Shown: in pieces, positions 56,998 to 64,000 of the stretch
How positions within the stretch are numbered: the first letter of the stretch is position 1
How the letters are laid out: every line of letters starts with the position of its first letter
Source: Stromatinia cepivora
Lineage: Eukaryota; Ascomycota; Leotiomycetes; Helotiales; Sclerotiniaceae
Direction: 5' to 3'
Assembly: GCA_014898415.1 (NCBI GenBank)
Contig: RCTD01000019.1
Span: 1,302,001-1,366,000 of the forward strand
DNA: 64,000 nt
The notes under the pieces: generated by a model
What the model saw: only the letters and a program-made list of their open reading frames with translations
Databases searched by the model: none
Told to the model about the DNA's origin: nothing
Position numbers and translations under genes: made by a program

Positions 56998-57486
56998 GAG
57001 GGAGAGGGGAATGTGAGGTCTGAGGGATAGGATATGTTGGGGTTATTCCCTTGATAGATAGTCAAATAGACAAATCAAATAAAAGAAATCATCTCTTCGG
57101 CATGGTATAAGCGAGGATGGATGAGTGAGGATGAAACGATATTCTGATTTATTAGATAAACTCCTTGATATTCTGTTATTGTTATTGTATCTTAAGCGAG
57201 GCGTTTACAGTAGTTAGGAAAGTGGCATTTAGCATTTGGAGCGAGCATTAAGTATTTGCATGGTATCTACTCTATTAAGATTTACATTGGTTGGGATGGA
57301 GGCTACATGGACGGACACAATGCATAGGTATACATCATACAAACAAATGATAAACCCGATTTCATACCCGAAAACCATACTTAAAAACCACTCTCAAATT
57401 AAGTTCATGGGAGGTATTATCAATTCTTCCAAAATTGGCCATGTAATCTTCTCGCTACTCTGCTGCCTCTCCTCCAAAAGCCATCC
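56998..57486. other. Convergent 3' flank between the glycosyltransferase and SDR genes
   Basis: A 489-bp spacer holding two 3' UTRs. No gene or structured element is visible. Confidence 0.4.
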
Positions 57487-58897
57487 CTACAAATCCCTCT
57501 TCATAAACTCCTCAAACTCCCCCTTATATTCCTCCCTCCACCTACTCAACGGCTGTCTCCCTTCAACCAAATCCCCCGCTCCCCACGCCATCCTCTTCCG
57601 ATCCATATCCTCCGTCACATCCCCATCCGGACAAACGATATAAAACTTCCCCTCAGCCATTTTCTCCTGCAAATACTCTACCACCTGATCACCGGACCAA
57701 GCCCCCTTTGGTTTTTTCTCCAACCCCGCTCTCTCTATTTCCATCTCCCCTCCCTCTTCATTAACAATAAATGGAGATCCACTACCCGTCAACCCAGTAT
57801 ACACCCACCCAGGCACCAATAAATACACACCCGTTTCCTTCCTCTCTCTCAAATCCCACGATAAATGTTCAGCCAATGTTTTTACCGCGGCTTTTGAACA
57901 ATTGTATGCGGGGTTTCCGGGGGGATTGGTGATTCCTTGTTTACTTCCCGTGATGATGATGGAAGAGGGGCTGGTGTGCGATGTTATGTATGGGAGGAGA
58001 TTGTTGATACCGTTTATTACGCCGAAGAGGTTGACGGTTAGGACTTTGCTGAAGTAGGTGTGCGAGGTGGGGGTGCCGAGGGAGCCGCGTTGTGAGGTGC
58101 CGGCATTGAGAGCGAGGAGGTGCAGTTTTCCTGGGGGAGTGTTAGTTTATTTGTGTATATTTTGGTTATAGTTTCCTTGTTCTCCATCCTCTCTCCTTTT
58201 TTCCCCAAACAGTAACACCAACACCACTACCAACCAATCAATCCCCAATCATCAAACACCACGCATCCACACCCCCCATCGAAAAAACCCCCAGCCAAAA
58301 AAAAAATTTAAAATTTAAAACGCACCCTCAAAATCCCCCTCCACCACCTCCCTCACCGCCCCCCACTCCTCCACCCCCCCCAACATCCACCATCAACCCA
58401 ACAACCTGCTGATCCCCCTTACTCATCTTCGACAAATACATTTGCGCCTTCCCCAAATCATCTCCATTATTATCTACCAAGATAACATTCATACCATATT
58501 TGATACATTTTTCCGCGAGGCTGAGGCCGATTCCTGAGGCGCCGCCGGTGATTAGTGCTGTGTTTCCTGGGGCGAAGGAGGGAGGGGGTGTTTGTGGTTG
58601 GGAGGTGGACATTTTTGAAATTTTTGATGGGGTTTTGAGGGAGGCGTTGGAGGTGCTTGTGTGAGTGCGAGTTTGAGATTGGGTGTATGGAGCAATAGAA
58701 TAGCTTTTCGTGATTCGAGGTTGAGATTGAGATTGAGATTGAGGTTGCAAAGGACCCGAGTTTACGATATTCAAAGAGTTGTTATTTTCTCGAAACTCTA
58801 TCCTCGCCTGGAGTAGTGAGGAAGAACGAAAAAAGGTTGGAGAGGAATAGAATCTTGAATTTTTGATCACGGATGGAAGAGATAGAGATCTCTTCAT
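57487..58897 (-). pseudogene. Short-chain dehydrogenase/reductase with a homopolymer frameshift
   Basis: An NAD(P)-dependent SDR. Exon 1 (58897-58326) carries an N-terminus rich in Arg/Ser (MKRSLSLPSVIKNSRFYSSP), resembling a mitochondrial presequence. A second Met at residue 96 (58612) sits right before STSQPQTPPPSFAPG and the cofactor motif TGGASGIG. Just after MVDVG a run of eight G (58374-58381 region, read on the minus strand) puts the frame out by one. Seven G would continue as VEEWGAVREVVEGDFEG, as SDRs do here. An intron (58325-58131) then joins to GKLHLLALNAGTSQRG, followed by LTVNLFGVINGI, IIITGSKQG and the catalytic YNCSKAA (Tyr-x3-Lys). The C-terminus is WREEYKGEFEEFMKRDL at 57487. 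All other features are intact, so this is either a very recent null allele or a one-base sequencing error in a G run. The substrate is unknown. Confidence 0.8.
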
Positions 58898-59321
58898 TTA
58901 TATGCTGATGAACTTTTATGAAAGGAAGGAAGGAAAGAAGGAAGGAAAGAAGGAAGATATCGTTGTTATTATATTTAAGCGCCTTGACGAATAGGCAAGC
59001 GTTTGAATGAGGGGTTGAGCTATGTGACGTACGAACAGGGGTAGCTAGGAATATTGGACCAATCAATGTTATCAAATGGACGGTTGGCTGGGAGGTAGGT
59101 GGTAGATTGAACGTAAAAAAGTTTGGTCCTGCTGATAATTGTTCTTCATTTTATCATTTTAATCCCCTATCTTTGGCGATCCCCAATTTTATCCGTACAA
59201 TAACTATTACACACAAACAGAACATCTTTTCATTCCGTTGATTCCTAACTCCCTCCAATCATCTTGATATCATAGTTAAAAACAAATCCTCCATCTCAAT
59301 CCCTTACCATCCTAACCTAAC
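58898..59321. other. Spacer between snf12 3' end and SDR 5' end, with a GGAA microsatellite
   Basis: A 424-bp spacer between two minus-strand genes. A (GGAA)n/(GAAA)n microsatellite at 58920-58956 lies within 60 bp of the SDR start codon. Confidence 0.5.
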
Positions 59322-61121
59322 CTATACTGTCCTGACCTTACCCGTGCTAATCATCAAAGCAGCAAGTTCCTTCACATTATTACTTCCCCAAACACCATCC
59401 GCACCACCCTTCCTCCATTCATCACTCGTAGCATCCTCTCCACCACCTCTCATTCCATCCCCAGCAATGATCTCCAAATCTCTCTTTTGCGAACTAATCC
59501 ATTTCCTAATAAACTCTGTAGGATTTTTTGAAAGAGCATCCAAGAATGAGTGTTTTGATTTGGAATTGGCAATAGCTCGGACCATGACCGCCAGTTGTTT
59601 ATCTAGAGTTGAAAGTTCAAGGAGATTGGCAGCGTAAGCGGGGTTTCTGGTGGCGGCTTCGAGGGCGGCTTTCAAAGGGTCCTCAACAGTTACTTGGACG
59701 TCGTAGATGGTTGGTTGGGGATTTTCGTGGAATTCTTTGTCTACGCGGACGGTGTAATGGAGCCGGACTGGCTGGAGGATCGTTGTGTGAGATATGATGG
59801 CATCACCAAGTTGGGGCCAATATCCTTTTTCTCGACCTGGGAAAAGCTATGTTGTGTTAGTTTAATACAATTTGAGAGATTAATCAATCAGCATACCGGT
59901 TTAAGTCTCTCGTCAAGCTCAAAAGTTCTCTTCTCATCATCGTCTGCAAGCCCCATAGCTTTGATATAACTCCAAATACCCATTGTGACTTCTTCACGAG
60001 TACCAACATTAGTATCTAAGATAGCTGCGAGAACAGGACTTAGTTGAAATCTCTCGGGTGTCTCATCGCGAACCAGGTTGATGACAATATTGCAATTTTC
60101 ATCGCCTGACCTCTTAAATTCTAATTGGTCAAAGTCTGCAGCTGCCGGAAGGCTATTGGAATTTGGCGCCACGCTAGGTTTCTTCCACTCCACGCTCTGA
60201 TCCGCTCCATCTTTGGTTCGTTGATTCCGGTCAAAGTCAACTGTCATAGATTTAAAGAAATGTGACAGTTTGTAAAGTCTTCCCGGACTCTTCGTCTTCT
60301 TCTTCTTATCCACATCCATAGAATCGGCTCCATCTTCCTCAGTTGCATCTTCGTCGTCACTTTCATCGCTATCCTCGTCCTCATCATCCAGTAATCTTCC
60401 CTCAACCTTGACCCTAAACGAAGAGTCCATATTTGTGCTAAAATCAAAAGCATCCACATCCAGAGTGTTATCCGATTGCCAAGGCTGATCTTCAACCGTA
60501 TTACTGATCCAAATTCTCAAAGTTCGATGTCTCTATAGACAATCAGCATTGTCCGGACTTTCCATACCTTCAATAACAAACCTTAACATTCCTATCCACA
60601 TTTTCTCTGATATCCAATCTCTTTCTCGTCATTGTCGCATCCAATCTTCTCTCAATATCTCTCAGCTCTCTATATCTCTGCACACCATCCCCAATAATCA
60701 CATCCTCTACACCATCTGGTATATTTTTATCTGTAGGTTCGCTCGCTCGTTTCTTTGCCGCTTCTTTTTGCTTTAGAAGCTGCTGTTGCTGCTGTTGATA
60801 TTGCTGTTGCGACATTTGTTCTCTACTTTGTGCAGCGGTCGCAGGTGCTATAATTGCGCTTTAGTTTAGTCCAAGAATACAAATGTATGACCGTGTAAGT
60901 TTTAAGCAGTGCATAGCAAAGTTCTGGCTGTATGATTGGCCGAGTAAAAAGAATGGTAGATTAATCGCAAAGTAGAACTCGTTAAGAAAATAACTAATGT
61001 ATGTGAGATGACGCGCGAAACATATAGTAAGATTATACGTACCTATACCTCTTCTATTACCACCAGCATGAGATGCCCGTGAAGGCGTCCCTTGTTGGTA
61101 GGAACGGTATTGCGCCTGCAT
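59322..61121 (-). CDS. snf12: SWI/SNF and RSC complex subunit of the Swp73/BAF60 family (SWIB domain)
   Basis: A chromatin-remodelling subunit homologous to yeast Snf12/Rsc6, fission yeast Ssr3 and animal BAF60. Minus-strand exons: 61121-61043, 60847-60582, 60532-59897, 59846-59322, giving 501 residues with all phases matching. The N-terminus is Gln-rich (MSQQQYQQQQQQLLKQKE). The conserved block LDATMTRKRLDIRENVDRNVK joins to RHRTLRIWISNTVEDQPWQ, typical of BAF60. A polyacidic insert (LLDDEDEDSDESDDEDATEE) lies near residues 160-185. The SWIB/MDM2 domain is at about 277-330 (FQLSPVLAAILDTNVGTREEVTMGIW). The C-terminal part (GYWPQLGDAI, HYTVRVDKEF, YDVQVTVEDP and FIRKWISSQKRDLEII) is also family-conserved. 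Filamentous ascomycetes generally use one such subunit for both SWI/SNF and RSC-type complexes; which applies here cannot be told from sequence. Confidence 0.94.
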
Positions 61122-61650
61122 CTTGAGGATTACCAATATGAATTGGCGCTCAGACGAGTTTCGATAAATGGGGCTAGATAATGATTTAAATTTGAATTTG
61201 TGACTTCTCAATTTGTTTCTCGTGTGAAACTGTTGATGCAGAATTGTGGTTCGGTTTATTGACAGTCGCGTTTGAATTGGATGCGAAAGGCTGACAAGTT
61301 ATTGGGATATCACGCTAGTCTCAACTTGGCTTAGATCAGTTCACCTCGAATATCAGCCTTTTCTCTCTCTCCCTTCAATGCAAAACAGAATTCATATTAA
61401 CAAATCTCTCTGAACATAGTATTCTATTCGATTTGATTTCTTTATTTAAGACTTCATGATGTTTGTAATTTATAGGCCCACGATTTAAAACGCCTTTGCT
61501 GTTCAACAATGATTGCTCCCTGTTCCATTCATTCAAAACCTAATGCTCCCAACTCCGATTATGATTATGCTCATGTCGTATCCAGCCATCAGTGCCCACC
61601 CATATGTCTCATCTCATCACTGTCTATCAACTTCTCTACCTTCTCTCCTT
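61122..61650. other. Spacer between hym1 3' end and snf12 promoter
   Basis: A 529-bp spacer between two minus-strand genes. No gene or repeat is visible. Confidence 0.4.
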
Positions 61651-62943
61651 TTAACGTCCCATTAATAGTGCAGGCTTTTGTGCCGGCTCAACAGGTTGTG
61701 GTGGCATTCTCTCTATCTGTTTGATCAAGAACTCCCTCTCATCAATGAATTGTTCATCCTCTGTACGATCTTCTAAGAAATGTTTCAAGAAATTCAACAA
61801 TCTTTCCCGATTATTGAGCAGTATTCTCTGTACAGCCATGGATTTATGTGGATTCGCCACAAAGACTTTAAAAACATGAAATCCCTCATATTGTACCATC
61901 TTTCTCTCATCCCGAAGAAGATTCATGCATATCTTTAAATGCTCTCCTCGGTCAACATATGCTGTCATAACTGTATAGTTGGCCCGATCCAAAAGAATCT
62001 CACCTAAAAGTTTTATTGACTGTCTTTTGGTAACATAACTTGCTGATTGGACTAAAATATTGTTGTACTTGTCGAAAAACAGGTCGAAATTGGTTGCCAA
62101 ATATTGTGCTACAATTTGTTTGTGCTTGGTCAACAGTTCCTGTACCTGCATTAGCTTTATTCATTCCAACATGACTGCATTGCCTACCCTAAAAGTTGTG
62201 AAAGCATCTGCTCCAACCTCGAATGATCCTTGGTCGATCCAATTAAAGAATTTCCAGAAAACTCCCTCTCCAGTCTGCTTGATTTCGGGTTGTATAGCAG
62301 TCAGACCTTTTGTGCTAACATCCCCTTCCTTAATATCATTGTACAGAATGATGGCTGCTGCAGCATCACTCTTCAGAACCTCTCGGAGAACTGTCCCAGC
62401 AGGTGTAGCACTTTCCTTATGCTCGTAACCGTTGCATAGCTCAACCAGTACCTCCGGTCTATTATTTATAACATAACTAAGCGCCATAGGTTCGCTCTTC
62501 GGTGATGCTGTCGCGGGACGGAACCGTAGGACGTAAGAAAATATAACCTGAGCATCTTTTCTCGATTCGAAAGGAAGGCGGTATAGATTTATGGCAAGGA
62601 GGTAAAGTAGGTCTTCCTGAATCATTCCGGTTACAAGCTGGTGGACTTGCTCGGGGGTGCTTTCAATTTCTGAGGAGCAGTCAGTAAGTGGCAATAAATC
62701 AATTTTGTATGCATAACTTACCCTGCGTCCCTTGCAAAATGAATTTCATTTGAGATAGAGCCTTCGCCAGCTCTTCAGCCTGTCCATTCGTTAGCTCATC
62801 CATAATTCACTGCTTCTTCCAATGCGCCAAAAGTATACCTTTGCAGCTCCTCCAGGGCCATCGAGCTTCAATATCAAGTCCTTGGCCTGCTTTGATAAAT
62901 CCACCGTGTTTGGGCGAGTCTTTCGCCCGAATAGAAATGACAT
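61651..62943 (-). CDS. hym1: Mo25/Hym1 scaffold protein of the RAM/MOR kinase network
   Basis: Hym1/Mo25 is an armadillo-like helical-repeat scaffold that activates germinal-centre kinases. In fungi it works in the RAM/MOR network (Kic1, Cbk1/Cot1) controlling polarised growth, cell separation and hyphal morphogenesis. Minus-strand exons: 62943-62839, 62779-62722, 62669-62188, 62145-61651, giving 379 residues, the usual length. The start MSFLFGRKTRPNTVDL matches fungal Hym1. Conserved blocks include EDLLYLLAINLYRLPFESRKD, NNRPEVLVELCNGYEHKESA, FFNWIDQGSFEVGADAFTTF, the junction VQELLTKHKQIVAQYLATNFD and SYVTKRQSIKLLGEILLDRANY. RDERKMVQYEGFHVFKVFVANPHKS and FLKHFLEDRTEDEQFIDE close the protein. 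Exon 2 is only 58 nt. The intron at 62146-62187 is short (42 nt) and was placed to restore TTFRVQELL. Confidence 0.95.
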
Positions 62944-63664
62944 CTTCGTGCTCGAGGTCAACTAGTTTGTGGTTATCTTCAGCTTCTCTTCTGGTGTTTA
63001 CGGTGGCTGATCAAAGTTCGATGTGCTGGCATTCAACAAGGATTTTCCGAATAACTTGTGAAATTGGCATGAACATGAATGAGATCATTTATCAATAGCA
63101 TGTCAATTTTAATATGTAATTGAGCCGTAGTTGATTTTTGTATGCTATCACAATATGATTTCATCCTAGGACCTTCCTTCCACTTTCCATGAACCTTACC
63201 AGTTGTCTATTAATATTTAGGAGTTTAACCGAGGTTTAAGCGTATAATCCTGGTCAATTTCCCCAGCAACCAAAGTTCTTGTCTTCGAGATTTTGATAAG
63301 GGAGACATAAAGCTTCAAAATGTAGGTATGTTTCTTCACTCAACCTCTTCTTGAGATGAACGATGTTAAATTTATATGCTAAATCTATTCATTTATGATA
63401 AATCATAACTTACCTGTCTGATCCCTAACTCCATTGGATTGCATTCCGAGTTTCCATTATCCTCAACTCTTATCGTACAAAAGCACGTGCTGATAGTGAA
63501 ATGTAAAAAAATTATCCATATCCCACATAAAAAAAATAGATATAGATATTTTTCTAATTGATGGGAATTGAAGATTCGTATATGATATTTCGTTATTTTA
63601 TCAAAGTCACCATTGTTGTTATCTTCTAACGAAAGCCTAAAAATTCAATACCAAGCCATACAAA
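62944..63664. promoter_or_regulatory. Divergent promoter region between hym1 and the PRMT3-like gene
   Basis: A 721-bp spacer between divergently transcribed genes. No repeat, RNA gene or named motif was identified. Confidence 0.45.
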
Positions 63665-64000
63665 ATGTCTGGCCAAGTCCCAGATATTGAGAAGTATGCT
63701 CCATCTGATTCCGGTAGTTCTGAGGCTTCTGATATCCTTGATTTGAAGGATGATGAAGGATGGGAGGATGCTGAGCCTGAGGAGGAAGAACAAAATCAAT
63801 TTGTATCATTATTAGATGATGAAGTCTTCTCCGATATGCTAGCAATGATTCAACATTGCAAGGAGAAATACGGCTTTGATTTTCTAGAAGTCAGACAAAA
63901 CCTAAGCCTGGACTTCTATGGCAGTATCAAACTTACCAATTACCTAAGATCCAAGACTCAAAATGGTGAAATGCCTTCTCAAAGTATTTCCAAGGCCGAC
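63665..64000 (+). CDS. Protein arginine N-methyltransferase 3-like, N-terminal part (runs off the right edge)
   Basis: The first 112 codons of a gene that continues beyond the window, open from the ATG at 63665 to the last base. The start MSGQVPDIEKYAPSDSGSSE is followed by an acidic stretch (DLKDDEGWEDAEPEEEEQ). Then VSLLDDEVFSDMLAMIQHCK, EKYGFDFLEVRQNLSLDFYG and SIKLTNYLRS resemble the N-terminal region of PRMT3/Rmt3, which in other species carries a C2H2 zinc finger that recruits the ribosomal protein S2 substrate. Here only one Cys (HCKEKYGF region) is visible and the first Cys pair of the finger appears replaced by SLLDDEVF, a pattern also seen in some fungal homologues. The methyltransferase core is not in the window, so the enzyme assignment rests on this N-terminal block only. 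Confidence 0.75.
   Translation, partial: MSGQVPDIEKYAPSDSGSSEASDILDLKDDEGWEDAEPEEEEQNQFVSLLDDEVFSDMLAMIQHCKEKYGFDFLEVRQNLSLDFYGSIKLTNYLRSKTQNGEMPSQSISKAD

Noticed and set aside
58328..58400. Poly-Gly C-terminus of the SDR exon 1 frame as a genuine protein end
   Set aside because: The other frame restores SDR sequence, the intron phase and the catalytic second exon, so the Gly tail is best explained by a one-base shift.

Overview
The window looks like nuclear DNA of a filamentous ascomycete. Genes are separated by long non-coding spacers and carry short introns, mostly 50-100 nt, with GTRNGT donors and pyrimidine-AG acceptors. The proteins match fungal versions of Uso1, Rat1, an Ira/neurofibromin RasGAP, Rav1, Sfi1, cytosolic IleRS, Pkh/PDK1, Hym1 and a PRMT3-type methyltransferase. 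One AT-rich block carries degenerate LTR retrotransposons whose paired LTRs differ only by transitions, which points to repeat-induced point mutation (RIP). A leotiomycete such as a Sclerotiniaceae species fits, but the species is an inference and was not tested. All exon boundaries were placed by eye from reading frame, splice consensus and family conservation.

Layout. 1-15.9 kb: the 5' part of uso1 (-, runs off the left edge), then rat1 (+) and a 15-exon RasGAP gene of the IRA/NF1 type (+). 15.9-18 kb: an empty spacer. 18-24 kb: a small alpha/beta hydrolase (-) and rav1 (-). About 24.1-29.7 kb: a gene-free AT-rich island. It contains an LTR element (24785-28892, 164-bp LTRs, target-site duplication AATAA) with a second LTR element nested inside it (25829-27503, 150-bp LTRs, target-site duplication GATAT). 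30-41 kb: sfi1 (-), a 59-residue twin-CX9C protein resembling NDUFAF8 (+), cytosolic isoleucyl-tRNA synthetase (-) and a broken GMC oxidoreductase (+). 41-53 kb: a Q/P-rich orphan (+), a PDK1/Pkh kinase (-) and a Ser/Pro/Arg-rich orphan (+), set in long spacers full of microsatellites. 53-64 kb: a 1193-residue UDP-glycosyltransferase (+), a frame-disrupted short-chain dehydrogenase (-), the Swp73/BAF60 SWIB subunit of SWI/SNF-RSC (-), Hym1/Mo25 (-) and the start of a PRMT3-like arginine methyltransferase (+, runs off the right edge).

The genes do not form a cluster or pathway. They are mostly conserved housekeeping genes (vesicle tethering, RNA decay, Ras signalling, V-ATPase assembly, spindle pole body, translation, kinase signalling, chromatin remodelling). 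The accessory material is limited to the transposon island, the GMC pseudogene, the frameshifted SDR and two orphans. I found no CRISPR array, rRNA or convincing tRNA gene, and no clearly new multi-gene system. The most informative structures are the nested RIP-degraded elements, the gag-only character of the inner one, and the stepwise decay visible in the GMC and SDR genes.
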